Positions 25,312 through 33,934 are shown, numbered from the stretch's first letter. The stretch: DNA of 64,000 nt from Streptomyces marinisediminis (GCF_026262575.1 NZ_JAPKFL010000016.1:92670-156669), one strand, 5' to 3'. The notes: generated from the sequence alone by a model not told the origin. Translations and numbers: made by a program.

Positions 25312-26670
25312 GTGAGCGCCCACACACCGCACGAGATCCAGCAGCACGTCGACCGGCTCGCCGCCGCGGGCGTCGACGTCGTCCGCGTCGTCTACCCCGA
25401 CCTCATCGGCACCGACCGGGCCCGCGACGTGCTGCTCGACCACCTGCCCGCGGCCTGCGAGAGCGGTCTGGGCTTCTGCCGGGCCGTCTACCACACGACC
25501 CCGCGCGGCGAGACCGTCCACGTCCCCGGCGGCGGCCTGGAGGCCGGGCTGCCCGACATCGCCGTGCGCCCCGACCTGACCACCCTCGTCCCCCTGCCCT
25601 GGGAGCCGGGGGTGGCCTGGTGCCTGGGCGACGTCCTCGACCCGGCCACCGGGGCCCCCGGCCCCGAGTCGCCCCGGGACCTCCTGCGGTCGGTGCTGGC
25701 GTCCTGTGCGCAGGCCGGCCTGCGCCTGGTGGCCGGCCCGGAGCTGGAGTACTACTTGTGCGAGGAGTCGGCGGACGCGCCCGGCGGCCTGCGCCGTTAC
25801 AGCGCGGACACCGGCACCGTCTACACCGCCGGGCTGCGCTCCGACCCGGCCAACCACCTGCTGCGCACCCTGCGCCACCTGCGCGACCTGCGCCTGGACG
25901 TCATCAGCGGCAACCACGAGTTCGACGGCGGCCAGTTCGAGATCAACCTCCGGCACGGCGAGGCGCTCCACGCCGCCGACCGCGCCTTTCTCTTCAAGGC
26001 CGCCGTCAGGGAACTCGCGCGGCGCGAGGGCCGGGTCGCCACGTTCATGGCCAAGCCCTTCCAGGACGCGGGCGGCTCCGGCTTCCACCTCCACCTGTCC
26101 GGGGAGGACCCGGCGGGCGGCAACGCCTTCGACGCCCCCGCGGCCCCCTTCGGGCTGTCGGCCACCGCGCGCCACGCCGTCACCGGCCTCCTCGCGCACG
26201 CCCCGGCGCTGGCCGCCCTGCTCAACCCGACCGTCAACTCCTACAAGCGGTTCGGTCCCGACAGCCTGGCGCCCTGGCTCGTCGACTGGGGCCTGGACAA
26301 CCGCAGCGCCATGGTCCGCGTCCCGCCCGAGCGGGGCGCCGGTACCCGGCTGGAGCTGCGGCTGGGCGACGCCGGAGCCAATCCGTACCTGGCCGTCGCG
26401 GCGTCCGCCGCCGCCGTCCTGCTCGGGGTGCGGGCCGGTGAGGAGCCCCCCGCCCCGCTGGAGGGGTACGGCTACGACGGCGCGGCCGCGCGGTCGCTGC
26501 CCAGGTCGCTGCCCGAGGCGCTGGACGCGCTGGAGGCCGACACCGCGCTCGGTGAGCTGCTCGGCAAGGAGTTCACCGCCTCCTTCCTCGCCTACAAGCG
26601 CGACGAGGCCGAGCGCTTCGCGCGCCACGTCACCGACTGGGAGCGCGCGGAGTACGCCCGGCACCTGTGA
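25312..26670 (+). CDS. Glutamine synthetase-like gamma-glutamylamine ligase
   Basis: This 452-residue protein has the glutamine synthetase fold: N-terminal beta-grasp with VDVVRVVYPDLIGTDRARDV, catalytic motifs GPELEYYL, ISGNHEFDGGQFEINLRHGE, HLHLSG, NPTVNSYKRFG and LELRLGDAGANPYLA. It is not GlnA itself: the first domain has an altered pattern, as in PuuA, GlnA3 and GlnA4, which ligate glutamate to polyamines or other amines. In S. coelicolor such paralogues handle polyamines and ethanolamine; the aniline pathway uses a similar ligase (AtdA1/TdnQ). Two glutaminase-like hydrolases (19323, 28615) and a puuC-like gene nearby support gamma-glutamylation of an amine. GTG 25312 follows GAGGAG. A GTTTG-N4-CAAAC box is 61 bases upstream. 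Confidence 0.9.
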   Translation: MSAHTPHEIQQHVDRLAAAGVDVVRVVYPDLIGTDRARDVLLDHLPAACESGLGFCRAVYHTTPRGETVHVPGGGLEAGLPDIAVRPDLTTLVPLPWEPGVAWCLGDVLDPATGAPGPESPRDLLRSVLASCAQAGLRLVAGPELEYYLCEESADAPGGLRRYSADTGTVYTAGLRSDPANHLLRTLRHLRDLRLDVISGNHEFDGGQFEINLRHGEALHAADRAFLFKAAVRELARREGRVATFMAKPFQDAGGSGFHLHLSGEDPAGGNAFDAPAAPFGLSATARHAVTGLLAHAPALAALLNPTVNSYKRFGPDSLAPWLVDWGLDNRSAMVRVPPERGAGTRLELRLGDAGANPYLAVAASAAAVLLGVRAGEEPPAPLEGYGYDGAAARSLPRSLPEALDALEADTALGELLGKEFTASFLAYKRDEAERFARHVTDWERAEYARHL

Positions 26671-26681
26671 GGGAACCGCAC

Positions 26682-26720
26682 GCGGGCCCCCTCCCGGCGC
26701 GGAGCCGGGAGGGGGCCCGC
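26682..26720. terminator. Bidirectional hairpin between the glutamine synthetase-like gene and an amidohydrolase gene
   Basis: Arms 26682-26698 (GCGGGCCCCCTCCCGGC) and 26704-26720 are perfect 17-bp complements with a 5-base loop. The genes converge here, so it can serve both directions. Confidence 0.85.
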
Positions 26721-26726
26721 GCCGTG

Positions 26727-28457
26727 CTACGCGCCCGCCGCCCCGCCGGAGCGCTCGTGGACCACCTGCCCGTCGAACACGGTCAGGTCCACCTCGATGC
26801 CCGGGATGTCGTGCGGGTCGGTGGCGAGCAGGTCCCGGTCCAGGACGCACAGGTCGGCCACCTTGCCCGGCTCGACGGTCCCCTTCCAGGACTCGGCCAG
26901 GTCCTGACGGGCCGGGTGGGCGGTGTAGGCCCGCACCGCGTCGGCGAGGCCGACGCACTGGTCCCGCCCGCTCGGCCGCCCACTGGCCTTGGACTCGCGC
27001 AGGAGCATCCCGGCGACCCCCTGCCGCCAGTCCGGCACGGTGATCGGGGCGTCGGAGCTGGCGCACACCGCGATGCCCGCCTCGAACGCCGACCTGACCG
27101 GCCACTGGTACGCCGAGCGCCGCTCGCCCACCACCTCGTCCATCAGGTCGGAGATCGTCCACTTGATGGCCGGGTTCATGTTGACCCCGAACCCGTGGGC
27201 CGCCAGCCGGGCCAGGCTCGCCGGGGAGACGAAGTCCCCGTGGATCACGTAGTGGCGCGGATCGGCCCGCGGCGCGGCCTCGTTCGCCGCGACGAAGGCG
27301 TCCACGACGGTGTCGATGGCCAGGTCGCCGGTGACGTGGACCCCGAGCTGGTACCCCGCCTCGTGCGCGACGCGGATCATCTCGCGCAGCTCCCCGGCCT
27401 GCCGCTCGGGGGTGTCCCCGTGGACGCACAGCGCGCCGTGTCCGCCCCCGGCGTAGGGCTCGCTCATCCAGGCGGTGCGGTTGGGCGGTACGCCGTCACC
27501 GAAGATCTTGACCCCGACGACGCGCAGCCGGCGGGGGTCGACGGCCGCGCCGCCCTCCAGGGAGGCCCGCAGCGCGGCCAGCCCCTCCCGCAGCTCGGCC
27601 GCCGAGCCGCCCGTGGGGGCGGGCAGCAGGAGCACGCTGACGCGGGCCCGCAGCGCCCCGTCCGCCGCCAGCCCGGCGTAGGCGTGCAGCGAGTCGGTGC
27701 TCAGACCGCCCAGCAGCGCCCCGCCGCCACCGGGTCCGAGGCCGGGCTCGGTGTAGCTGGTGATGCCGCGGGCGTGCAGCTCCCCGACGAGTGCCTCGAT
27801 CGCCGTCCGCCGCCGGTCGACGCCGGGCAGGGGCAGGCGGTCCTGGACGAGACGCTGGGCCGCTTCCCGCAGGATGCCGGTGGGTTCGCCGTGCTCGTCG
27901 GTGTCGATCGTCCCGCCGGCCGGTGGCACGGTGGCGCCGTCGATGCCGCACGCGCGCAGCGCGGCGGTGTTGACCCAGGCCATGTGGGAGGAGAAGTCGG
28001 TGAGGTAGACGGGGGTGTCGGGGGCGGCGGCGTCCAGGTCGCGGCGGTGCGGCATCCGGCGCGCGTCGGCCAGGCACTCGGCCAGGTAGCCGCGGTCCCA
28101 CCCGAGTCCGGTGACCCACTGACCGGGCCGGGCGGCGCGGACCGCCGCGCGCACGGCGGCCGCCACGTCGGCCAGGGACCCCACGGCCGGGTGCCCCACG
28201 TCCAGGGCGAAGGGCGGCTTCGTCAGCGCGTACGCCACACCGTGCAGGTGCGAGTCGTTGATGCCGGGCAGGAGCGTGCGCCCGGCGAGGTCGACGACCC
28301 GGGTCTTGGGCCCCGCGAGCGCTCGTATCGCGGCGGTGGTGCCGACGGCCGTGATCCACCGGCCCCGGACGGCCACGGCCTCGGCGGTGGAGAAACGGGC
28401 GTCCGCGGTGAGCACCGAGCCGCCGGTGAGGATGAGGGTGGGTGTGGTGTCGGCCAT
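26727..28457 (-). CDS. YtcJ-type metal-dependent amidohydrolase (module A)
   Basis: This 576-residue protein is an amidohydrolase of the YtcJ/N-substituted formamide deformylase type. Metal-binding HxH lies in LLPGINDSHLHGVAYA; further motifs are RITSYTEPGL-like GITSYTEPGLGPGGG, Lys in VVGVKIFGDGVPPN, His in LGVHVTGDLAID and YVIHGDF, and Asp in CASSDAPITVPDWRQG. Such enzymes release amines from amides or formamides, but specific substrates vary. ATG 28457 follows GAAGGGGCCC. It is transcribed against the glutamine synthetase-like gene and divergent from the glutaminase-like gene at 28615, sharing the operator at 28558. A related, shorter amidohydrolase lies at 37603 in module B; both have the conserved EPGLGPG and VGVKIF motifs. 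Confidence 0.88.
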   Translation of the reverse strand: MADTTPTLILTGGSVLTADARFSTAEAVAVRGRWITAVGTTAAIRALAGPKTRVVDLAGRTLLPGINDSHLHGVAYALTKPPFALDVGHPAVGSLADVAAAVRAAVRAARPGQWVTGLGWDRGYLAECLADARRMPHRRDLDAAAPDTPVYLTDFSSHMAWVNTAALRACGIDGATVPPAGGTIDTDEHGEPTGILREAAQRLVQDRLPLPGVDRRRTAIEALVGELHARGITSYTEPGLGPGGGGALLGGLSTDSLHAYAGLAADGALRARVSVLLLPAPTGGSAAELREGLAALRASLEGGAAVDPRRLRVVGVKIFGDGVPPNRTAWMSEPYAGGGHGALCVHGDTPERQAGELREMIRVAHEAGYQLGVHVTGDLAIDTVVDAFVAANEAAPRADPRHYVIHGDFVSPASLARLAAHGFGVNMNPAIKWTISDLMDEVVGERRSAYQWPVRSAFEAGIAVCASSDAPITVPDWRQGVAGMLLRESKASGRPSGRDQCVGLADAVRAYTAHPARQDLAESWKGTVEPGKVADLCVLDRDLLATDPHDIPGIEVDLTVFDGQVVHERSGGAAGA

Positions 28458-28557
28458 CGAGGGCCCCTTCCGGTTCGTTCTCTGTCCGTCGCCCCCGCCC
28501 GGCGGTGCGCCGGCGCGGGGACGCGGTCGCTGGGCACACGGGCCCCGACCGCCTAAC

Positions 28558-28571
28558 ATTTGGGGGCAAAC
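28558..28571. promoter_or_regulatory. ATTTG-N4-CAAAC operator between amidohydrolase and glutaminase genes
   Basis: Sequence ATTTGGGGGCAAAC, one base off the perfect GTTTG-N4-CAAAC arms, in the 157-base divergent region. It lies 101 bases from the amidohydrolase ATG and 44 bases from GTG 28615. Confidence 0.5.
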
Positions 28572-28614
28572 GATCTGGGTGCGGTCCGGCCGGGCCGCAC
28601 GGGAGGGAGGGACC

Positions 28615-29355
28615 GTGCGCGCACTGGTCGTCCGGCACGAGCACGCCTCACAGCCGGGGTTCGTCGGCGAGCGGCTGGCGGAGCGGGGCTGGGAGCTGAC
28701 GACCGTGACCGTCGTCCCCGAACGGCACCACCACCGCCCCGCCGTCCGGTTCGACTTCCCCGACCCCCGCGCCTGGGACCTGGTCATCGCGCTGGGCGCG
28801 CCGTGGTCGGTCTACGACCACACCACCGTGGGGAGCTGGGTGGGCGACGAGACGGCGTTCCTGCGCGCCGCCCACGACGCCCGCGTGGCCGTGCTCGGCA
28901 TCTGCTTCGGCGCGCAGGTGCTGGCCTCGGCGCTCGGCGGGGCGGTGGAGGCCGCGCCCCGCCCGGAGATCGGCTGGACCGAGATCGCCACCGACGACCC
29001 CGGCCTGGTCGCGGCCGGGCCGTGGTTCCAGTGGCACGGCGACCGCTGCGTGCTGCCCGACACCGTCACCGAGCTGGCCCGCACCGGCGCCGCTCCCCAG
29101 GCGTTCACCTCCGGGCGGAGCCTGGGCGTGCAGTTCCACCCGGAGGTGAACGCCGGCGTCCTCCTGCGGTGGCTGGCGGCAGGCGGCCGGGCGCAGCTCA
29201 CCGCGCGGGGCCTCGACCCCGACCGGCTCCTGGAGCGCACCCGCGCGGCCGAACCCGCCGCGCGGGTGCGCGCACACCGCCTGGTGGACGCCTTCCTGGA
29301 CCGGGTCGCGGGCACCGGGACGCCGCCCGCGCCCGGTGCCGACACCGCCGGTTAG
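28615..29355 (+). CDS. Class I glutamine amidotransferase-like hydrolase (GMP synthase GATase-like)
   Basis: This 246-residue protein has the GATase1 fold. LVIALGAPWSVYDH, the nucleophile Cys in AVLGICFGAQVLASALGG and the His in GVQFHPEV are typical of GMP synthase-like glutaminases. The aniline pathway has an analogous protein (AtdA2/TdnT) that hydrolyses a gamma-glutamyl-anilide. The gene is divergent from the amidohydrolase, behind an ATTTG-N4-CAAAC box, and is separate from the PuuD-like gene at 19323, so this locus has two gamma-glutamyl hydrolase candidates. GTG 28615 follows GGGAGGGAGGG. The last 30 residues are Ala/Pro-rich. Substrate is inferred from context only. Confidence 0.85.
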   Translation: MRALVVRHEHASQPGFVGERLAERGWELTTVTVVPERHHHRPAVRFDFPDPRAWDLVIALGAPWSVYDHTTVGSWVGDETAFLRAAHDARVAVLGICFGAQVLASALGGAVEAAPRPEIGWTEIATDDPGLVAAGPWFQWHGDRCVLPDTVTELARTGAAPQAFTSGRSLGVQFHPEVNAGVLLRWLAAGGRAQLTARGLDPDRLLERTRAAEPAARVRAHRLVDAFLDRVAGTGTPPAPGADTAG

Positions 29356-29382
29356 GGCGGCCTCCCCGGGCGCGCCGGCCCC

Positions 29383-30351
29383 TCACGGGCCTTCCGGGTC
29401 GACCGCGTCCCGGTCGGCCCACAGGGGTTCGACCAGCGACCGCAGGCGCGCGGCGCCGACGCGCTCCAGCACCTCCAGGGCCGCGATGTTCTCCTGGAGC
29501 TGCCGGAGGCTGCTCGACCCGAAGAGCACGTTCCCGGCGGCGGGATGGGTCAGCGCGAAGGCGATGCACAGTTGGGCGGGTGTGGCGTCCAGCTCGCGGG
29601 CGATGTTTCCCAGCTCGCCCGCGGCCTGCTGGATGCGCGCGCGCACCCCGCCGGGGTCGCGGCCGATCTGCCGTCGGGGGTTCACCTTGCCCGCCAGGAT
29701 GCCGCCTTCCATCACGTCCGACGCCTGCAGGGTGACGCCGCTCGCGAACACCTCGGCGAACGGGGCGCCGTCCGGGATCGACCGGCGGCACGGGCTGTAC
29801 TTGAGCTGTGCCATCTGCGGCCCGGGGGAACCGGCGCGCAGCGCGTGCTCGCGGATCGCCAGGACGGCGGAGGCCGACCAGTTGTTCACCCCCCAGCAGC
29901 CGATGAGCCCGGCGCGTTCGAGCTCGGCGAGGTCCTCGGCGAGAGCCCGCAGGTCGGTGTCGTCGCGGCGGATGTCCCCGAGCACGGCGATGTCCGCACG
30001 GTCGGTCCCCGCCCGCAGGAGGGCGCGCTCGAGCTGCTCCTTCAGCGACTGCCCGGGGTAGGGCTCCAGCCAGAGCTTGGCGGACAGCAGGTAGGCGTCG
30101 CGCGCCACGCCCGCGGCCCGCACGACGGCCGAGAACAGCACGTCGGTGAAGACCGGCGGCTGGCCGGGAATCCCGTAGACGCCGACGTCGAACAGGTTGA
30201 CGCCGCGGTCGACGGCGTGCCGCACCATGGCCACGGCGTCGTGGAAGTCCATGCGGTCGTAAGTGTGCCAGGACCCCAGGGAGAGCACGGACGCCTGCGG
30301 TCCTGCGGTGCCGATACGGCGGCGGGGAACGGTCGTGGGTGGCGTGGGCAT
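29383..30351 (-). CDS. Aldo/keto reductase family protein (module B, copy 1)
   Basis: This 322-residue protein has the aldo/keto reductase barrel. LSLGSWHTYDRMD, NLFDVGVYG, SAKLWLEPYP, GCWGVNNWSA and QLKYSPCRRS mark strands and the active site area; the NADPH-binding end is GNVLFGSSSLRQLQENI. The usual Asp-Tyr-Lys-His set is only partly clear, as the YG box is VGVYG. ATG 30351 is preceded by AAGGAG. The gene is the last of the seven-gene operon that runs from 37484 down to 29383. A close paralogue lies at 39059, with the same GSWxTxDRMD, LQASDV-EGGILAGK and IG-DPGG-R motifs. It is an AKR subgroup of unknown substrate. Confidence 0.85.
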   Translation of the reverse strand: MPTPPTTVPRRRIGTAGPQASVLSLGSWHTYDRMDFHDAVAMVRHAVDRGVNLFDVGVYGIPGQPPVFTDVLFSAVVRAAGVARDAYLLSAKLWLEPYPGQSLKEQLERALLRAGTDRADIAVLGDIRRDDTDLRALAEDLAELERAGLIGCWGVNNWSASAVLAIREHALRAGSPGPQMAQLKYSPCRRSIPDGAPFAEVFASGVTLQASDVMEGGILAGKVNPRRQIGRDPGGVRARIQQAAGELGNIARELDATPAQLCIAFALTHPAAGNVLFGSSSLRQLQENIAALEVLERVGAARLRSLVEPLWADRDAVDPEGP

Positions 30352-30415
30352 CTGACTCCTTCGTCGGGCGGACCGCACGGCGGTCCGGGGGGAGGTGAGG
30401 GGGAACGGGGTGCGG

Positions 30416-31525
30416 CTAGGGCTGCCAGGGGTGCACGACGGCCTTGACCTGTTCGAGCCGTGACATCGACTCCACCGCCGCCGACGCCCGGCCGAGCCCC
30501 ACGGGCTCGCTGAACAGGTCGTCCCAGCGGAAGCGGGAGCGGAAGGTGCGCAGGAACTCCACCGACCGGTGGTAGTCGCCGACGTCTCCGTTGAGGGAGC
30601 CGAGCACGGTCAGCTCCTTGCCCATCACGGTGCCCAGCGGGATCGGGTCGGGCCGCGGGCCGGTGCTGCCCACCACCACGAACCGGCCGCCCCAGGCGGC
30701 CATGTCCACGGCCTCCGCCCCGACCCCCGGGGCTCCGGCGAGGTCGAGCACCAGGTCGGCGCCCAGGCCGCCGGTGGCGTCACGCACCTGGCCGACGCGC
30801 TCGTCCGCGTCGCCGTCCAGGCCGATGGTCACGTCGGCGCCGAAGGAGCGCGCCAGCTCCAGCCGGGCGTCGGGGGCGCCCACGGTGACGACGGTGCCCG
30901 CGCCGCTGACGCGGGCCACCGCGGTGGCCAGGAGCCCGAGCGCGCCGGCGCCCTGGACCACGACGCTCGCCCCGGGGCGCACGCCCCCGGCCCGGTCGAA
31001 GGCGTGCAGCACGGTCTTGACCGCGCACCCGGCCGCGGCGGCCCAGGTGTCCTCGACGTCGTCGGGCAGGAGGACCTTCAGCGCCCCCGGAGTGACGTAG
31101 ACGTGCTCCGCCAGGCCCGCGGTGGAGTACGGCCACCGGTCGGCGCGCTGCCGGAAGCCGTAGCCGCGCTCGGAGCAGGCCACCGGCGCGCGCAGCACGG
31201 TGCAGCCGTGGCAGTGGCCGCAGACGGACTCCGACCAGCCGATCCGCCGCCCCACGGTGATCTCGCGGCCCAGCGCGTCGACCGTTCCCGGCCCCGCGGC
31301 GAGCACGGTGCCCGTCATCTCGTGGCCGAGCACCATCGGCAGCATGTCCGGCAGCGCCATGGCGCCGCTCCACAGGTGGACGTCGGTGGCGCACAGCGTG
31401 GCGCAGTCCACCCGTACCAGTGCCGCGCCCGGTTCGCAGGCGTCGGGCAGCGGGATCTCCTCGATCGTCAGCGGTTCCCCGTGGGCGCGCAGGACCGCGG
31501 CCCGGGTGAAGGCGGGTATCGACAT
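30416..31525 (-). CDS. Zinc-dependent medium-chain alcohol dehydrogenase
   Basis: This 369-residue MDR dehydrogenase has the catalytic zinc ligands Cys in DCATLCATDVHLW and the Gly-His-Glu of VLGHEMTGTVL. The structural-zinc lobe is GWSESVCGHCHGCTVLRAPVACSE. A Rossmann fold for NAD(P) follows with VVVQGAGALGLLATAVARVS. It probably oxidises an alcohol produced from the side chain of the transported substrate or reduces its aldehyde. ATG 31525 begins MSIPAFTRAAVLRAHGEP and is 21 bases after the LivH stop, so the gene belongs to the same operon as the Liv transporter and the aldo/keto reductase. Specificity cannot be read from the sequence. Confidence 0.92.
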   Translation of the reverse strand: MSIPAFTRAAVLRAHGEPLTIEEIPLPDACEPGAALVRVDCATLCATDVHLWSGAMALPDMLPMVLGHEMTGTVLAAGPGTVDALGREITVGRRIGWSESVCGHCHGCTVLRAPVACSERGYGFRQRADRWPYSTAGLAEHVYVTPGALKVLLPDDVEDTWAAAAGCAVKTVLHAFDRAGGVRPGASVVVQGAGALGLLATAVARVSGAGTVVTVGAPDARLELARSFGADVTIGLDGDADERVGQVRDATGGLGADLVLDLAGAPGVGAEAVDMAAWGGRFVVVGSTGPRPDPIPLGTVMGKELTVLGSLNGDVGDYHRSVEFLRTFRSRFRWDDLFSEPVGLGRASAAVESMSRLEQVKAVVHPWQP

Positions 31526-31546
31526 GTTCGCGTGTGCTTCCTCTCG

Positions 31547-32419
31547 CTATCGGCTGTGCGCGGTGTCCCACACCTCGTGGCGGCTGCGCCACCACAGCAG
31601 CACCACGATCACCAGGAAGGGGACGACGCCCTGGTACTGCTGCACCGCCTCCACCGCCGCGGACAGCCCTTCGAGGCAGCCCAGGACCAGCCCGCCGGCC
31701 AGCGTCAGCGGCAGGCTGCGGAAGGCGCCGAGCATCGCGACGGCCAGCGCCGTGTTGATGAGCTTGCCCAGCGTCGAGAAGTCGCCGCCCAGCCGGGGCG
31801 CCACCAGCAGGATCACCAGCGTGGTGACGGCCCCGATGACGACCCAGACGACGAGGGCCAGGCGCGGGGCCGCGATGCCCACGACCTGTGCGGTCGACGG
31901 CTGCTCGGACAGCGCCTGCAGGCGCAGGCCCACCCGCGTGCGGTGCAGCACGAGCCCGACGCCCGCGGTGATGAGCACCGCGAACGCCAGCGAGACCAGC
32001 GCGGACTGCGGCACCACGACGCTGCCGGCGGAGAACACCGGGGCGTCGAAGGGCCGGGGGAAGCTGTGCGCCCCCGTGGTGGTGCTGCCGAACAGCCGCA
32101 GCCCCACCGCCATGAGCGCCACGTACAGGGCGACGCTCACGGCGGCCTTGGTGTTCTGGCCGTGCCCGCCGAACCAGCGGACGAGCACCGCTCCCAGCGC
32201 CGCGGACAGGGCCGCGCCCGCCGCGACCCCGACGGGCAGGGCGAGCCAGGCGCTCACCCCCGCGTCGGTCAGCGACACCATCACGAAGGCGCCCATCGCG
32301 CCCACGGCCGCCATCGTGAAGTTGACCACGGCGACGAGCCGGTAGGTCAGCACCACGCACAGCCCGAGCAGCGCGTACACCCCGCCGCTCGTCAGGCCGG
32401 CGATCACTGAGTTCACCAT
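31547..32419 (-). CDS. Branched-chain amino acid type ABC transporter permease, LivH-like
   Basis: This 290-residue protein has the LivH permease topology: about eight to nine hydrophobic segments beginning VNSVIAGLTSGGVYALLGLC and including GMNxT-like VVNFTMAAVGAMGAFVMVSL, and the loop near GLRLQALSEQPSTAQVVGIA that docks to the ATPase. Liv-type systems carry hydrophobic or aromatic amino acids, and in soil actinobacteria often aromatic acids or amides. ATG 32419 follows AGGGGGTTCCG. It is 60 bases from the binding-protein gene upstream and 21 bases from the dehydrogenase gene downstream. Partners are the binding protein, the LivM-LivG fusion and LivF in the same operon. Confidence 0.92.
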   Translation of the reverse strand: MVNSVIAGLTSGGVYALLGLCVVLTYRLVAVVNFTMAAVGAMGAFVMVSLTDAGVSAWLALPVGVAAGAALSAALGAVLVRWFGGHGQNTKAAVSVALYVALMAVGLRLFGSTTTGAHSFPRPFDAPVFSAGSVVVPQSALVSLAFAVLITAGVGLVLHRTRVGLRLQALSEQPSTAQVVGIAAPRLALVVWVVIGAVTTLVILLVAPRLGGDFSTLGKLINTALAVAMLGAFRSLPLTLAGGLVLGCLEGLSAAVEAVQQYQGVVPFLVIVVLLWWRSRHEVWDTAHSR

Positions 32420-32479
32420 CGGAACCCCCTGGTGGTTCGAGGGCACGCGCGGGGCCGCGCGTGCGCCGGCGGACGGGAG

Positions 32480-33646
32480 TCAGTTCTGCTCACCGGGGAC
32501 GATGAAGCCCTCGGGCAGCACCTGCCAGGCGCCGCCCTCGGCCTTCACGAACCGGCTCCCCTTGACGGGGTTGTGCGCCTCGCCGGGGCCGAAGACCCAG
32601 GGCGTGCCGACCATGGGGTACTCGACGGGCTCCATGGACTTGAACGCCTCGGTCACCGAGGAGCGGGTGATGTCGCCCTCGATCGTCCTCAGCACCTCGA
32701 CGAAGACGTCGGCGGACATCACGGCGCCCTGGCTGAAGGCGGTCCGCTGGATCTCGTTCTCCTCGATGATCTTCGACCAGCGTTCGTTGCCCGGCAGGGT
32801 GGCGTCGGTGTACGGCTGCCACTCGGTGCCGGCGTAGACGTGCAGGCCCGGCGGGATCGCCTGGGCGTTGGCGTCGGTGTAGCTGTTGGCGCCGACGATG
32901 AAGTCCACGTCCTCCATGCCCTGCGTCTTGGCCTGGGCGAAGTAGGGCCCCACCGGGCCGTTGTAGAGGACCGCCTGGCAGCCGGCGTTCTTGTCGGCGA
33001 CCAGGTACTTGGTCGGGTCGCCCTCGCCGACCGACAGCTCCTGGTGGGCCAGCTCCTTGCCGGTCAGGTCGCTCCACTCCTGGATGGCCGCGTCGACGCC
33101 GCCGCCGCTGCCGGGGAGCACGGTGTAGTCGATGCAGACCCGGTCGTGCCCCAGCTCCTCGGAGGCGTAGTAGAGCATCGCCGTCAGCAGGCCGAACGGT
33201 CCGGGGTTGACCGGTGCGATGTTCGGGCTGGTGAAGCAGGCCGGGTCGACCCCGACGGCCGGGATGGAGACGATCTCGTGCTTACTGTAGGTGCCGCGGT
33301 TGAGCCCGCAGTCCACAGCGCTGGAGGAGCCGACGAGGGCCACGACGCCCTCGGTCTGGATCAGGTCCAGGGCCGCCTCGGTGGACCGCTGCGGGTTCAT
33401 GGCGTCGTCCACGCTGATCAGTTCCAGCTCGCGGCCGTTGACGCCGCCCGCCTCGTTGACCTCGTCGAAGACCGCCTGGACCGCCTTGGGGACCTCGGGG
33501 GTCTGGAAGAGTCCGGTGACACCGTTGATGGAACCGACCTTGATCGGCCCGGTGGTCGCTTCCCCGCCCCCGTCGGTGGAGCAGGCGGCGCTGGCGCCTG
33601 CCAGGACCGCCGCGGCCAGGGCCGCGGTCACACGCGCGTGCTTCAT
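32480..33646 (-). CDS. Liv-type ABC transporter substrate-binding lipoprotein
   Basis: This 388-residue protein begins MKHARVTAALAAAVLAGASA and has a lipobox ending at Cys in SAACSTDGGG, so it is a membrane-tethered binding protein. The Peripla_BP_6 fold is seen in KVGSINGVTGLFQTPEVPKA, VNGRELELISVDDAMNPQRS, LVGSSSAVDC and MEDVDFIVGANSYTD. The ligand is unknown; the neighbouring catabolic genes suggest an aromatic or amine compound. ATG 33646 was chosen because AGGAAG lies eight bases upstream; GTG 33655 is the alternative. The 288-base gap before it holds a ten-copy 9-mer array, and may allow separate expression of the binding protein in excess over the permeases. Confidence 0.92.
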   Translation of the reverse strand: MKHARVTAALAAAVLAGASAACSTDGGGEATTGPIKVGSINGVTGLFQTPEVPKAVQAVFDEVNEAGGVNGRELELISVDDAMNPQRSTEAALDLIQTEGVVALVGSSSAVDCGLNRGTYSKHEIVSIPAVGVDPACFTSPNIAPVNPGPFGLLTAMLYYASEELGHDRVCIDYTVLPGSGGGVDAAIQEWSDLTGKELAHQELSVGEGDPTKYLVADKNAGCQAVLYNGPVGPYFAQAKTQGMEDVDFIVGANSYTDANAQAIPPGLHVYAGTEWQPYTDATLPGNERWSKIIEENEIQRTAFSQGAVMSADVFVEVLRTIEGDITRSSVTEAFKSMEPVEYPMVGTPWVFGPGEAHNPVKGSRFVKAEGGAWQVLPEGFIVPGEQN

Positions 33647-33661
33647 GTGGTGCACTTCCTT

Positions 33662-33751
33662 GTTCTCGACGTTTTCGCCGTTTAAGCCGTTTAAGCCGTT
33701 CCCGCCGGTTTTGCCGTTCTCGGCGTTCTCGGCGTTCTCGGCGTTCTCGGC
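33662..33751. repeat. Array of ten degenerate 9-base repeats immediately before the livK-like ribosome site
   Basis: Ten contiguous 9-mers fit the + strand pattern GTTNNNG[CG]C: GTTCTCGAC, GTTTTCGCC, GTTTAAGCC twice, GTTCCCGCC, GGTTTTGCC, then GTTCTCGGC four times (33716-33751). The array abuts the AGGAAG ribosome site of the binding-protein gene (minus strand). No start codon reads through it in frame. It may set mRNA stability or be a regulatory leader. Confidence 0.8.
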
Positions 33752-33934
33752 AGTGGTTGCCGCCGGACGGCCTCGGGCGGTCGTCCGGGTGATCCGCTTC
33801 CGGGTGGGGGCCGGTCGGGAGCTGGTGCGGGGCGGTGCCCCGGGCGGGCGACGGCGGTCGGCCGTGACCCGGTGCCGCCCGCCCCTGAGGGCGGCGGCCT
33901 GGCGGCGGGACCGCGTGGGGTCCCGTGGTGGTGG

